A stretch of 64,000 bases of DNA from Oceanobacter sp045430275. GTDB lineage: Bacteria > Pseudomonadota > Gammaproteobacteria > Pseudomonadales > Oceanobacteraceae. The position numbers and the translations under genes were made by a program. The notes under the pieces were generated by a model, which saw nothing but the letters and a program-made list of their open reading frames with translations, was not told the origin of the DNA and ran no database searches. The DNA is taken from the NCBI GenBank assembly GCA_045430275.1, contig JAILXU010000011.1, positions 1 to 64,000 on the forward strand, written 5' to 3'. Below, one piece after another: positions 1 to 9,442 of the stretch (its first letter is position 1; each line of letters opens with the position of its first letter).

Positions 1-93
1 CACTGGATTTTTTCGCAGCTGATCAGCTTTGGGAAGCCCTTAACTGATCGGCATTACTTCAATGAAGCGGTTTTTTTATTTCAGGGATGAACC

Positions 94-2202
94 TTAAGCA
101 GGCTGCTCAACACCCTTCATGGTCAGCTTGACGCGACCTTTAGGATCAACATCCATAACATGGACGTTCACCATCTGACCTTCTTTCAGGTAGTCACTGA
201 CGTTCTCAACACGTTCTTCGCTGATCTGGGAAATATGCAGCAAGCCATCTTTGCCAGGCAGAACGGTGATGAAAGCACCAAAATCAACGATCTTGCTGAC
301 TTTACCCGTGTAGGTAGTGCCCACTTCGATTTCAGCCGTGATCGCTTCGATCATCGCTTTCGCTTTGTCAGAAGCCTCCTTGTCAGCTGCAAAGATCTTG
401 ATTTCGCCGCTGTCATCAATATCGATGGATGCACCGCTCTTCTCGGTGATATCACGGATGGTTGCACCACCCTTACCAATCACGTCACGGATCTTGTCGG
501 ATGCGATACGAACCGATGTCATGGTTGGTGCGTTGTCTGCCAACTGCGCACGTGGCTCAGCAATGACTTCGTTCATCTGTCCCAGAATGTTCATACGAGC
601 ATCGCGGGCTTTCTCAAGAGCAATTTCCATGATCTGCTCAGTGATGCCTTCGATCTTGATGTCCATCTGCAGCGCAGTGATACCTTCATCGGTACCAGCC
701 ACTTTAAAGTCCATATCGCCCAGGTGATCTTCATCACCCAGAATATCGGTCAGGACGGCGAACTGTTCGCCTTCTTTCACCAGACCCATCGCGATACCCG
801 CAACAGGAGCCTTCAGCGGTACACCAGCATCCATCAGTGCCAGAGAAGCACCACATACGGAAGCCATGGATGAAGAACCGTTGGATTCAGTGATTTCCGA
901 TACGATACGAATAGTGTACGGGAACTCTTCCTGATCCGGCATCATTGCCTGAACACCACGACGGGCCAAACGACCATGACCAATTTCACGACGGCCTGGT
1001 GTGCCCAGACGGCCTGCTTCACCAACAGAATACGGAGGGAAGTTATAGTGGAACAGGAATGGGTCGTCCTGCTTGCCATGCAAGAAGTCGATCATCTGTG
1101 CGTCACGGGCAGAACCCAGTGTAGTCACAACAATCGCCTGAGTCTCACCACGTGTAAACAGTGATGAACCATGTGCCGCCTGAAGCACACCGGTTTCAAT
1201 AGTCAGAGGACGGACGGTGTCGTTGTCACGACCGTCAATACGCGGCTGACCATCGATAACACGCTTACGCACGACTTCGTATTTCAGTTCACCAAACAGA
1301 GAGCTGATCTCATCAGCCGATGGGCCTTCAGCATCATCTTTGGCAGACAGTTTTTCAACCAGAGCAGCTTTTACTTCATCCAGACGGCCATAACGGGCCA
1401 TTTTATCGGAGATTGTATAAGCTTCACCAACCGCATCAGCCGCTTCCGCACGGATCGCATCAAACAGTTCGGTATTGACGGCTTCCGCCTTCCAATCCCA
1501 AGGTGTAGCACTCAGCTCTTCAGCCCATTCACGAATACCTGTGATGACTGACTGGAAGCTTTTGTGTGCAAACAGAACAGCACCCAGCATCTCATCTTCA
1601 GTCAGTTCATCGGCTTCAGATTCAACCATCAGGACAGCGTCCTGAGTACCTGCAACGACCATGTCGAGCAGGGAATCTTCCATTTCGGTGTAGGTTGGGT
1701 TCAGGATATAACCCGTGTCTTCGTTGAAGCCAACACGAGCGCCACCGATTGGGCCGCTGAATGGAATGCCTGAAACTGCCAGTGCCGCTGATGTTGCCAC
1801 CATACCGCAGATATCAGGATCAACATTCTTGTCAGAAGACATCACAGTGATGATGACCTGCACTTCATTCATGAAGCCTTCTGGAAACAATGGACGAATC
1901 GGACGGTCGATCAGACGAGAAGTCAGTGTTTCTTTTTCAGAAGGGCGGCCTTCACGCTTCTGATAACCACCAGGGATACGGCCTGCTGCGTACATTTTTT
2001 CCTGGTAATGTACGGACAAAGGGAAGAAGTCCTGACCAGGACGGCGGCTTCTGGCTGCAACCACGGTTGCCAGAACCTGGGTTTTACCCATGGTTGCCAT
2101 CACAGCACCATCGGCCTGACGAGCAACACGGCCGGTTTCCAGAGTCAGAGTCTGATTACCGAATTGAATGGTTTTGATATTGGCTTGAGGTTTAGTACTC
2201 AT
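94..2202 (-). CDS. pnp: Polynucleotide phosphorylase
   Basis: Phosphorolytic 3'-to-5' exoribonuclease of the RNA degradosome; it also adds heteropolymeric tails. The 702-residue protein (E. coli about 711) has two RNase PH-like domains (roughly residues 10-140 and 315-460), a KH domain with VIGKGGATIRDI near residue 560, and a C-terminal S1 domain (GKVSKIVDFGAFI, about 620-690). It follows rpsO on the minus strand, the usual rpsO-pnp order. The 235-base leader between them contains the rpsO terminator and in E. coli is the site of RNase III/PNPase autoregulation; the same mechanism here is inference. ATG start at 2202. Confidence 0.98.
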   Translation of the reverse strand: MSTKPQANIKTIQFGNQTLTLETGRVARQADGAVMATMGKTQVLATVVAARSRRPGQDFFPLSVHYQEKMYAAGRIPGGYQKREGRPSEKETLTSRLIDRPIRPLFPEGFMNEVQVIITVMSSDKNVDPDICGMVATSAALAVSGIPFSGPIGGARVGFNEDTGYILNPTYTEMEDSLLDMVVAGTQDAVLMVESEADELTEDEMLGAVLFAHKSFQSVITGIREWAEELSATPWDWKAEAVNTELFDAIRAEAADAVGEAYTISDKMARYGRLDEVKAALVEKLSAKDDAEGPSADEISSLFGELKYEVVRKRVIDGQPRIDGRDNDTVRPLTIETGVLQAAHGSSLFTRGETQAIVVTTLGSARDAQMIDFLHGKQDDPFLFHYNFPPYSVGEAGRLGTPGRREIGHGRLARRGVQAMMPDQEEFPYTIRIVSEITESNGSSSMASVCGASLALMDAGVPLKAPVAGIAMGLVKEGEQFAVLTDILGDEDHLGDMDFKVAGTDEGITALQMDIKIEGITEQIMEIALEKARDARMNILGQMNEVIAEPRAQLADNAPTMTSVRIASDKIRDVIGKGGATIRDITEKSGASIDIDDSGEIKIFAADKEASDKAKAMIEAITAEIEVGTTYTGKVSKIVDFGAFITVLPGKDGLLHISQISEERVENVSDYLKEGQMVNVHVMDVDPKGRVKLTMKGVEQPA

Positions 2203-2401
2203 AAAGTCTGTTTTTTCCTAAAAATTCATTCGATCCTGAACCACTGCCGGTACTTCTAAGCATTAGCCGCAAAGGAAGAGACAGCCGCTGCACACACAGT
2301 CAATCTGCTGGCAGACGGCGAATGGTTAGAAGCACCACCGACATTCGGGGCTGGCACCACAGTTCGTACAGGATAATTAATTGGGGTCGAAGCCCTAAAG
2401 C

Positions 2402-2427
2402 AGCAAAAGCCCCGAAGGGCTTTTGCT
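2402..2427 (-). terminator. rpsO terminator / pnp leader hairpin
   Basis: A perfect 11-bp stem (AGCAAAAGCCC paired with GGGCTTTTGCT) closed by a TTCG tetraloop on the minus strand, about 10 bases after the rpsO stop. The A/T ends of the stem make it usable in either direction. It probably attenuates transcription from rpsO into pnp. Confidence 0.8.
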
Positions 2428-2437
2428 GTAAACGATC

Positions 2438-2707
2438 TTAGCGACGCAAACCCAGACGCTTGATCAGTTCCAGATAGCGGTTGGCATCTTTGCCTTTCAG
2501 GTAATCCAGCAGCTTACGACGCTGGTTTACCATGCGGATCAGGCCACGACGAGAGTGGTGATCTTTACCGTGTTCTTTAAAGTGAGACTGCAGACCATTG
2601 ATGTTGTAGGTCAACAAGGCAACCTGAACTTCAGGAGAACCGGTGTCACCTTCAGCAACCTGGAATTCTTGTACAAGCTCAGCTTTCTTTTCAGCGGACA
2701 ATGCCAT
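2438..2707 (-). CDS. rpsO: 30S ribosomal protein S15
   Basis: Primary 16S rRNA-binding protein of the central 30S domain. The 89 residues match the E. coli length, and the family signatures HSRRGL and RRKLLDYLK are present. It lies between truB and pnp as in most gammaproteobacteria. Its 122-base upstream leader carries a small hairpin that could take part in S15 autoregulation (inference). A terminator hairpin follows the stop codon. Confidence 0.98.
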   Translation of the reverse strand: MALSAEKKAELVQEFQVAEGDTGSPEVQVALLTYNINGLQSHFKEHGKDHHSRRGLIRMVNQRRKLLDYLKGKDANRYLELIKRLGLRR

Positions 2708-2736
2708 CTGTTTTTACTCCAAACGAATGTGCATCA

Positions 2737-2751
2737 CACCAGTCTCTGGTG
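2737..2751 (-). promoter_or_regulatory. Hairpin in rpsO leader (possible S15 autoregulatory element)
   Basis: CACCAG-AGA-CTGGTG forms a 6-bp stem with a 3-base loop about 30 bases before the rpsO ATG. S15 represses its own translation in many bacteria by binding structured leaders, but the structures differ between lineages. Assignment here rests only on the position and the stem. Confidence 0.35.
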
Positions 2752-2829
2752 CGAGGTTATATAAAGCATGGCCACCGTGCACATTGACAGTGGAATGCTA
2801 CTGGCTAAAAAGCCATGACGCTTATCAAA

Positions 2830-3786
2830 TCAAAGCGCCGCAATATCGATATTCAACAACCGGGAAGAACGTATCTCATTCTGTTTGATTCGCCCTACGC
2901 CGATCAGGTGTTCAACATCGCCATCACAAGCCCACAATTGTACTGAAGGCTGGTCCGTCAAGCCAGCTTTCACTACGCTCTGCCCACTACGAATGCGTTT
3001 CGCCTCCGTAAATGACAGCGCCACACGAGGCCAATCAGGAATGGACGACTCCATCGGCAACAACAGCGCATCCATTGCTGCCTGATTTTCCTGTTCTGCC
3101 AGTTGTTCCAATCTGTCCAGATCAACCATACCAGCAGATGTGTAAGGGCCAGTGACGATGCGATGCAAACGGGAGACGCACGCACCGCATTCCAATGCCT
3201 TGCCAATGTCTTCCACCAAAGTGCGGATATACGTACCTTTGGAGCAATGCACGACCAGATCCAGTGCTTCCGGCCGCAATGCCGCCAACTCCAGAGAAGC
3301 AATATGGATCACACGTCGTTTCTTTTCTGCAATAGCCGCTGCGTCTTCTGCTGACAAGCCTTGTCGGGCCAACTCATGCAATGGACGCCCATTCAGTTTC
3401 AGCGCCGAAAACAAGGGAGGAACCTGCTCTACATCGCCCACAAAGCGCTGCAAGACAGCGGTCACACCGTCAGAATCCAGTTCAGGAACCGGGTTAGTCT
3501 GAATGACATCCCCCTCCAGATCACCACTGGAGCGGACTTCTCCCAAGCGGGCGGTCGCCTCATACGCTTTGTCAGATTCAAGCAACAACTGTGAAAACTT
3601 GGTTGCTTCACCCAGACATATGGGAAGAAGGCCGCTGGCCAATGGGTCTAGTGCTCCGGTATGACCGGCTTTTTTTGCCCCAAACAACCGCTTTACTCGC
3701 TGCAAAGCCTGATTAGAGGTCAATCCCAACGGTTTGTTTAACAGCAAAATTCCGTGAACATCACGGCCTTTGTTACGTCGTGCCAT
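2830..3786 (-). CDS. truB: tRNA pseudouridine(55) synthase
   Basis: Makes pseudouridine 55 in the T-loop of tRNAs. The 318-residue protein has motif I GHTGALDPLASG with catalytic Asp47, then the KAYEATARLG segment, GTYIRTLVEDIG, and a C-terminal PUA-like domain (about 250-310). It is encoded 7 bases after rbfA in the nusA-infB-rbfA-truB arrangement and 122 bases before rpsO, so it is probably read through from the infB region only in part, because a terminator follows infB. Confidence 0.97.
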   Translation of the reverse strand: MARRNKGRDVHGILLLNKPLGLTSNQALQRVKRLFGAKKAGHTGALDPLASGLLPICLGEATKFSQLLLESDKAYEATARLGEVRSSGDLEGDVIQTNPVPELDSDGVTAVLQRFVGDVEQVPPLFSALKLNGRPLHELARQGLSAEDAAAIAEKKRRVIHIASLELAALRPEALDLVVHCSKGTYIRTLVEDIGKALECGACVSRLHRIVTGPYTSAGMVDLDRLEQLAEQENQAAMDALLLPMESSIPDWPRVALSFTEAKRIRSGQSVVKAGLTDQPSVQLWACDGDVEHLIGVGRIKQNEIRSSRLLNIDIAAL

Positions 3787-3793
3787 TCAGCCT

Positions 3794-4192
3794 TCAAGCT
3801 CCATTTTCATCATCAGAAGAGCGCTTGTCTGATTCACGCGCCGCACGAATCAATCCGGTCAGGCGATGGCCGCGATCCAGGGTTTCATCGTAATGAAAAC
3901 GCAATGCCGGGGTGACTCGTGTCGTCAGAATACGAGCCAACTCACTTCTCAGATAACCTGCAGCATCATTCAGAATGGATTCAGTCTGACGGCGAATTTC
4001 CGCGTCGGTTTCACCCCTGGCTCCCATGACGGTGAAATAAATATCGGCATAACCCAGATCCTTGGCGACCTTCACCTGATTAAGCGTCACCATCCCCAGT
4101 CGAGGGTCTTTCATTTCAAACTGGATCATGGTGGCCAGCTCGCGCTGAATCTGCTCACTAAGACGCGAGGTACGGCTGAAATCTTTAGGCAT
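3794..4192 (-). CDS. rbfA: Ribosome-binding factor A
   Basis: Late 30S maturation factor that binds the 5' helix of 16S rRNA. It is 132 residues with a single KH-like fold. Recognisable features are the N-terminal SRTSRLSEQIQRELA, the central DPRLGMVTLNQVKV and the LRFHYDETLDRG motif near the C-terminus. It lies downstream of infB and is nearly joined to truB (7-base gap), the standard order. Confidence 0.96.
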   Translation of the reverse strand: MPKDFSRTSRLSEQIQRELATMIQFEMKDPRLGMVTLNQVKVAKDLGYADIYFTVMGARGETDAEIRRQTESILNDAAGYLRSELARILTTRVTPALRFHYDETLDRGHRLTGLIRAARESDKRSSDDENGA

Positions 4193-4253
4193 AATCTGTC
4201 TCCAGGGGAGTCATGAAATACAGAGGGATAAGGCACAGCATGCCTTGAATATA

Positions 4254-4280
4254 ACAAAAAGGCCCGGAGAACCGGGCCTT
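4254..4280 (-). terminator. Intrinsic terminator after infB
   Basis: On the minus strand a 9-bp GC-rich stem (AAGGCCCGG with CCGGGCCTT, loop TTCT) is followed by a run of T. It sits 23 bases after the infB stop and should separate rimP-nusA-infB from rbfA-truB, at least partly. Confidence 0.85.
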
Positions 4281-4302
4281 GGATGCAGACATGATGTCTG
4301 GC

Positions 4303-7140
4303 TTACAAAGTACGAGCAAACTCACGAACATCGAAGACTTCAATCTGATCGCCAGGGCGAACATCCTGATAGTTCTTCACGCCGATACCACACTCCATAC
4401 CCTGGCGGACATCGTTCACATCATCTTTATAGCGACGCAGCGATTCCAGTTCACCTTCATAGATCACCACGTTCTCTCGCAGAACACGGATTTTCTTATT
4501 CCGGTGAATAGTGCCTTCTGTGACCATACAACCTGCAATCTGACCAAACTTGGGCGAGTTGAAGACATCACGGACTTCCGCAATACCAACAATTTCTTCG
4601 CGCAGTTCCGGTGCCAGAAGACCGGCCATCGCCTGCTTCACATCATCCAGCAAATCGTAGATCACGCTGTAATAGCGCATATCGATGCCGCCATTCTCAA
4701 CGACTTTCTTGGACGCACTGTCAGCACGAACGTTAAAGCCAAAGATCACAGCACTGGAAGCAACAGCCAGGGTCGCATCCGTTTCGGTGATGCCACCCAC
4801 GCCAGAGGATACAACGTTGACCTTCACTTCATCGGTTGCCAACTTCTGCAACGATGACACGATGGCTTCAAGCGAACCACGAACATCGGTCTTGAGAACC
4901 ACATTCAATGATGCCTGATCACCCTGGCCCATGCCGTTGAACAAGGCATCCAGCTTAGCGGCTTGCTGACGCTGCTGCTGCTGTTCCTTGAGTTTCGACT
5001 CACGGAATTCAGCCACTTCACGTGCTTTCTTCTCGCCTTCAACCACCATGAAGGAGTCACCCGCATTCGGGGTGCCGTTCAAGCCAAGAATTTCAACCGG
5101 AATGGATGGGCCTGCAGATTCAACCTGCTTGCCATTTTCATCCAGCAACGCACGAGCACGGCCATAACAGGTACCAGCCAGAACGATGTCACCTTTCTTC
5201 AAGGTGCCGTTTTGTACCAGCAAGGTAGCAACCGGGCCGCGACCTTTATCCAGTCGGGATTCAACAATGGAACCTTGGCCTGGACCTTCGAAGTGAGCCG
5301 TCAATTCCAGAATTTCCGATTGCAGCAATACCGCTTCCAGTAACTCATCAATACCAGCACCGGTATGTGCAGAAACAGGAACGAAAGGTACATCACCACC
5401 CCAGTCTTCCGGGATAACGTTGCGAGCAGACAGTTCATTCTTGACCCGATCAGGATCAGCCGCTTCCTTGTCCATCTTGTTGATGGCCACAACCAGAGGT
5501 ACACCGGCTGCACGAGCATGCTGGACAGCTTCTTCCGTCTGAGGCATCACGCCATCATCGGCAGCTACCACCAGAATCACAACGTCAGTCGACTGTGCTC
5601 CACGAGCACGCATGGCGGTAAACGCGGCGTGTCCCGGCGTATCCAGGAAGGACACCATGCCGTGGTCAGTTTCTACATGGTAAGCACCAATATGCTGGGT
5701 AATACCACCGGCTTCACCCGCAACAACACGAGTGCGACGAATATGGTCAAGCAGCGAGGTTTTACCATGGTCAACGTGACCCATGACAGTAACAACCGGC
5801 GCACGAGTTGTTTCTTCACATTCGTAAGAAACCGATTCGGTTACTTCTTCTTCCAACTGGTTTTCAGAAATCAGCTTGGCCACTTTATGGCCCATTTCTT
5901 CGACAACCAGTGTCGCTGTGTCCTGATCCAGAGTCTGGTTGATGGTCGCCATTACGCCGATGCCCATCAGAGTCTTGATCACTTCACCGGCTTTAACAGC
6001 CATTTTGGCAGCCAGTTCACCCACCGTGATGGCTTCAGGCAATTCAATTTCATGAATGACCGGAGCTGTCGGCTTGGTGAAGGCGTGTTCATTATTCGCT
6101 TGCTGAGCCTGCTGATTACGACCACGACCACCTTTGGCACCGCGAGACTTGCCGCGACGGCCACGTGCGTTGCTGTCGTCTCTATCATTGAAACGACCCT
6201 TTTCACGGTAATCGGTACGTTTCTTGTCAGCACCCTTGCTCTTCTTGCGAGTGTCATCCTGACGCTGCTGTGCCGCTTCCGCTTCCGCGCGCTTCTGTGC
6301 CACTTCATCCATAGCCGGTTTGGCTCGAACGGATGCGCGAGGTTTGTTATCACCGGACGGACGACGAGATGGTGCATTACCACCATTATTGTTGTTGGCA
6401 TGAGCCGGCTTGCGCGCCGTCGTATTATTATTGCTACGAGGTGGACGCGCGGCTGGCTTCTCTTCAACCTTGGCCGTAACGGTGGCTTTCTTGACCACAG
6501 TCGCTTTGGCTTTCACAGTTGCCGTCGCGGTTGCCTTGCCAGCACCCGTCTTGCGACGGTCATTAGCTGGTGCTTTTTCTTTTAAACGAACAGTTGGCTT
6601 CGGGGGAACTTTATTGCGTTCACGTGCCGCCCGTTCTGCAGCAGCTTTCTCTGCTGCCGCTTTGGCTTTCGCCTCTTTTTCCGCTTTAATGCGAGCTGCC
6701 TCTTGCGCTTTGGCTTCTTCTTCCTGACGTTTGGCTTCGGGTTCTACGGTGCGTTCTGTTTCAATCACTGCAGTTGCCGCAACATCTACGTCTGCTGGCT
6801 CAGTTGAAGCGGATGATTCTACTGCTGCATCCTGTCCTTCAACCTCTTCACGTTTTACATACGTGCGTTTCTTGCGTACTTCAATTGCCACGGCCTTTTT
6901 GCCGCCCTGACCTGCCTTCAGCGTTGTTGTTACTTTGCGCTTCAGGGTAATCTTTTTAGGGCCACCTGCTGATCCACCGTGGCTTTTTTTAAGGGATGAC
7001 AACAGGGCCTGCTTTTCCTGATCAGATACCTGCTGGTCTGCTGCGGTTTGTGGTAGTCCCGCTTCTTTCATCTGGGATAACAGCTTGTCTACGCTGGTCC
7101 CTACCACGTCGGCGAGTTCTCTAACCGTTACTTCTGCCAT
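4303..7140 (-). CDS. infB: Translation initiation factor IF-2
   Basis: GTPase that delivers fMet-tRNA to the 30S subunit and promotes 50S joining. It is 945 residues. Residues 1-50 form the IF2 N-terminal fold. A long Lys/Ala/Glu/Arg-rich, low-complexity linker runs from about 100 to 370. The G domain follows, with GHVDHGKT near residue 450, DTPGHAAF, NKMD and SAHTGAG, and then domains II-IV. It is somewhat longer than E. coli IF2 (890 residues) because of the linker. It lies 27 bases after nusA. Confidence 0.98.
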   Translation of the reverse strand: MAEVTVRELADVVGTSVDKLLSQMKEAGLPQTAADQQVSDQEKQALLSSLKKSHGGSAGGPKKITLKRKVTTTLKAGQGGKKAVAIEVRKKRTYVKREEVEGQDAAVESSASTEPADVDVAATAVIETERTVEPEAKRQEEEAKAQEAARIKAEKEAKAKAAAEKAAAERAARERNKVPPKPTVRLKEKAPANDRRKTGAGKATATATVKAKATVVKKATVTAKVEEKPAARPPRSNNNTTARKPAHANNNNGGNAPSRRPSGDNKPRASVRAKPAMDEVAQKRAEAEAAQQRQDDTRKKSKGADKKRTDYREKGRFNDRDDSNARGRRGKSRGAKGGRGRNQQAQQANNEHAFTKPTAPVIHEIELPEAITVGELAAKMAVKAGEVIKTLMGIGVMATINQTLDQDTATLVVEEMGHKVAKLISENQLEEEVTESVSYECEETTRAPVVTVMGHVDHGKTSLLDHIRRTRVVAGEAGGITQHIGAYHVETDHGMVSFLDTPGHAAFTAMRARGAQSTDVVILVVAADDGVMPQTEEAVQHARAAGVPLVVAINKMDKEAADPDRVKNELSARNVIPEDWGGDVPFVPVSAHTGAGIDELLEAVLLQSEILELTAHFEGPGQGSIVESRLDKGRGPVATLLVQNGTLKKGDIVLAGTCYGRARALLDENGKQVESAGPSIPVEILGLNGTPNAGDSFMVVEGEKKAREVAEFRESKLKEQQQQRQQAAKLDALFNGMGQGDQASLNVVLKTDVRGSLEAIVSSLQKLATDEVKVNVVSSGVGGITETDATLAVASSAVIFGFNVRADSASKKVVENGGIDMRYYSVIYDLLDDVKQAMAGLLAPELREEIVGIAEVRDVFNSPKFGQIAGCMVTEGTIHRNKKIRVLRENVVIYEGELESLRRYKDDVNDVRQGMECGIGVKNYQDVRPGDQIEVFDVREFARTL

Positions 7141-7167
7141 ACGTTTCTCCTATGCCGAGCCGGTGGA

Positions 7168-8664
7168 TTATTCACTACCCTCAAACCAGGGCTTGCGTGC
7201 AGTCATGATCAATTCGGCTGCCCACTCTTCATTCATATCGTCAATATCCATCAGGTCGTCGATGGACTGCTCGGCCAGATCTTCCATCGTACAAATACCT
7301 TTACTTGCCAGAACCAGAGCCAGATGTTTTTCCATCCCCTCCATTTCCAGCAAGTCTTCAGCCGGCTGGGCTTGCTCCAGCTTTTCCTCAGACGCCAGAG
7401 CCTGAGTTAACAATACGTCTTTTGCGCGCTCACGCAGTTCATTGATGGTGTCTTCATCCAGACCATCAATGGACAGCATTTCATCGATAGGAACATAGGC
7501 GATTTCTTCCAGGGTCGTGAACCCTTCTTCCACCAGAAATGCTGCAAATTCATCATCAACGTCCAGCTGAGCAACAAAGTTATCAATGAACCCTGAGGCT
7601 TCCTGATCCTGTTTTGCAACAGCATCTTCAACCGTCATGACATTGATTTCCCAACCCGTCAGATCTGATGCCAAACGCACATTCTGACCACCACGACCAA
7701 TGGCCTGAGCCAGATTGTCGTTTTCAACCGCCACATCCATGCTGTTGGTTTCTTCATCCATAATAATGGATGCCACATCCGCCGGTGCCATGGCATTGAT
7801 CACCAGCTGAGCCGGGTTATCGTCCCAGAGAACGATATCAATTCGCTCACTGCCACCCAGTTCGTTGGTCACCGCCTGAACACGAGCGCCTCGCATCCCA
7901 ACACAAGCACCCACAGGGTCTATGCGCTTGTCATTGGTTTTCACAGCAATTTTGGCTCGTGAACCCGGATCTCGAGAAGCACCCTTGATTTCGATCACAT
8001 CTTCTGCAATTTCAGGTACTTCAATACGGAATAACTCGATCAGCATCTCGGACGAGGTGCGACTGAGCATCAATTGAGGGCCACGATTTTCGGGACGAAC
8101 AGCATCCAGAATGGCTCGAACACGATCACCCATTCGCATGATTTCACGACCAATCAATTGATCCTTGGGTAACAAGCCTTCGGCGTTGTTGCCCAGATCA
8201 ACAATGACATTGTCGCGCGTCACTTTTTTCACGGTGCCGTTAAGCAGCTCACCAACACGGTGCTGATATTGTTCCACCACCTGAGAGCGTTCAGCTTCTC
8301 GCACTTTCTGAACGATGATTTGCTTTGCAGCTTGTGCCGCAATACGCCCGAACCCCGGATTATCAATCTGGACTTCATAGGTATCACCAGGCTGAAGCGT
8401 CGTATCAATGTCAAGAGCTTCCTCAAGGGTCAGCTCATCACCCAATCCTGGGACAACATCGTTACTGACAACCAACCAACTGCGATACGTTTCGTAATCG
8501 CCTGTCTTACGGTCGATATCAACCCGAATGGTTGCCTTCTCATCTTCGTAGCGTTTCTTGGCCGCAGCCGCCAGCGCAGATTCTATTGCCTCAAAAATGA
8601 CCTCTTTCGAGACGCCTTTCTCATTTGAAACCGCTTCTGCGACCAGGAGAATTTCTTTACTCAT
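7168..8664 (-). CDS. nusA: Transcription termination/antitermination protein NusA
   Basis: RNA polymerase-associated factor acting in pausing, termination and rRNA antitermination. The 498-residue protein has an N-terminal RNAP-binding domain (1-125), S1 (about 135-200), two KH domains (about 200-345, with PVGACVGMRGARV and AIGRGGQNVRLAS), and two C-terminal acidic repeats (about 360-430 and 440-498) typical of proteobacterial NusA. It lies between rimP and infB with short gaps (26 and 27 bases), so the three are one operon. Confidence 0.98.
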   Translation of the reverse strand: MSKEILLVAEAVSNEKGVSKEVIFEAIESALAAAAKKRYEDEKATIRVDIDRKTGDYETYRSWLVVSNDVVPGLGDELTLEEALDIDTTLQPGDTYEVQIDNPGFGRIAAQAAKQIIVQKVREAERSQVVEQYQHRVGELLNGTVKKVTRDNVIVDLGNNAEGLLPKDQLIGREIMRMGDRVRAILDAVRPENRGPQLMLSRTSSEMLIELFRIEVPEIAEDVIEIKGASRDPGSRAKIAVKTNDKRIDPVGACVGMRGARVQAVTNELGGSERIDIVLWDDNPAQLVINAMAPADVASIIMDEETNSMDVAVENDNLAQAIGRGGQNVRLASDLTGWEINVMTVEDAVAKQDQEASGFIDNFVAQLDVDDEFAAFLVEEGFTTLEEIAYVPIDEMLSIDGLDEDTINELRERAKDVLLTQALASEEKLEQAQPAEDLLEMEGMEKHLALVLASKGICTMEDLAEQSIDDLMDIDDMNEEWAAELIMTARKPWFEGSE

Positions 8665-8690
8665 CTTCCAGCCTCGCTATGCAACCTTAC

Positions 8691-9146
8691 TTAATCAAAT
8701 GTGGGAACAACATGAGCTTTGTCAATCAGCTCAATAGGGAGTAAGTACTCGTGGTTATCGACATGAATCACAACATCTTCATTCTCGATTCCCGTCAGGG
8801 TACCCTTGAAATTTCGACGCCCGTCAAAAGGCATACGCAATTTCAACTCAATGACCTCACCAACAGCCTGGCGATAGTGATCAAGGCAAAACAGGGGACG
8901 ATCCATGCCAGGAGAAGAGACTTCCAGAACATAGTCATGACTGATTGGGTCTTCAACATCCAGCACACTGCCAACCTGACGGCTAACCCGTGCACAATGA
9001 TCAACATTGATACCATCAACATGATCAATATAGATACGGAGAATAGAACGATTCCCCTGGGACACGTATTCCAAGCCCCAAAAGTCGAATCCCATGGATT
9101 CAACAACGGGTTGCAGAAGTTCATTCAGCAGAGCTTCGCGAGCCAC
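8691..9146 (-). CDS. rimP: Ribosome maturation factor RimP
   Basis: Early 30S assembly factor. Using the GTG start at 9146 gives 151 residues, close to E. coli RimP (150). This start follows a GAGAGG ribosome binding site, whereas the longer frame back to 9212 runs through a terminator-like hairpin and has no homologous sequence. Family motifs are GFDFWGLEYV, DPISHDYVLEVSSPGMDRPL and the C-terminal IELIDKAHVVPTF (SH3-like domain). First gene of the rimP-nusA-infB operon. Confidence 0.95.
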   Translation of the reverse strand: MAREALLNELLQPVVESMGFDFWGLEYVSQGNRSILRIYIDHVDGINVDHCARVSRQVGSVLDVEDPISHDYVLEVSSPGMDRPLFCLDHYRQAVGEVIELKLRMPFDGRRNFKGTLTGIENEDVVIHVDNHEYLLPIELIDKAHVVPTFD

Positions 9147-9165
9147 GAGCCACCTCTCTACAAAC

Positions 9166-9188
9166 AAAAACTGGGCACAAGTGCCCAG
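9166..9188 (-). terminator. Terminator-like hairpin in the rimP-nusA-infB leader (possible attenuator)
   Basis: On the minus strand CTGGGCAC-TT-GTGCCCAG is a perfect inverted repeat followed by a T-rich tract, ending about 20 bases before the rimP GTG. It is separate from the terminator after tRNA-Leu (9244-9274). Its place inside the leader suggests attenuation of the operon encoding NusA, itself a termination factor. That role is inference. Confidence 0.65.
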
Positions 9189-9243
9189 CTGTAAAACTGC
9201 ATTCGCCAACACCCAATAAAGATGCCGACCTCAAAAAACAGTT

Positions 9244-9274
9244 ACTAAAAAGCCCCTGTCAAAGAGGGGCTTTT
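9244..9274 (-). terminator. Intrinsic terminator after tRNA-Leu
   Basis: Minus-strand stem AAAAGCCCC / GGGGCTTTT with a 9-base loop and trailing T residues, about 60 bases downstream of the tRNA 3' end. Confidence 0.85.
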
Positions 9275-9331
9275 GCTACAAACACCATGCCGATTCAAAA
9301 TAAAGGCAAGTATTTGATCTTGATTCTGTTT

Positions 9332-9417
9332 TGGTGCGGATGGCGAGACTCGAACTCGCACGGGCTACGCCCACCACCCCCTCAAGATGGCGTGTCTACC
9401 AATTCCACCACATCCGC
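9332..9417 (-). tRNA. tRNA-Leu (anticodon GAG)
   Basis: An 86-base class II tRNA read on the minus strand. The acceptor stem GCGGATG pairs with CATCCGC, followed by discriminator A and an encoded CCA. The anticodon stem CCATC/GGTGG encloses loop TTGAGGG, giving anticodon GAG (reads CUY codons). It has a long variable arm (GGGCG...CGCCC type) and a T-loop GTTCGAGTC. It lies just after secG, the same linkage as leuU in E. coli. Confidence 0.97.
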
Positions 9418-9442
9418 GCACATAAACATCAAATCAGCCTGA

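Noticed and set aside
1..93. Terminator after pnp
   Set aside because: The T-run at about 70-78 is on the plus strand, the wrong side for pnp, and the GATCAG/CTGATC stem nearby is weak; no convincing terminator can be called.
160..873. Open frame of 237 codons on the plus strand within pnp
   Set aside because: Antisense to the KH/S1 part of PNPase, no family features.
5365..6585. Open frame of 406 codons on the plus strand within infB
   Set aside because: Antisense to the G domain and Lys/Ala-rich linker of IF-2; low-complexity translation without motifs.
9147..9212. Longer RimP start at 9212
   Set aside because: It would translate a terminator-like hairpin and add 22 residues not found in the family; GTG 9146 has a good ribosome binding site and gives normal length.
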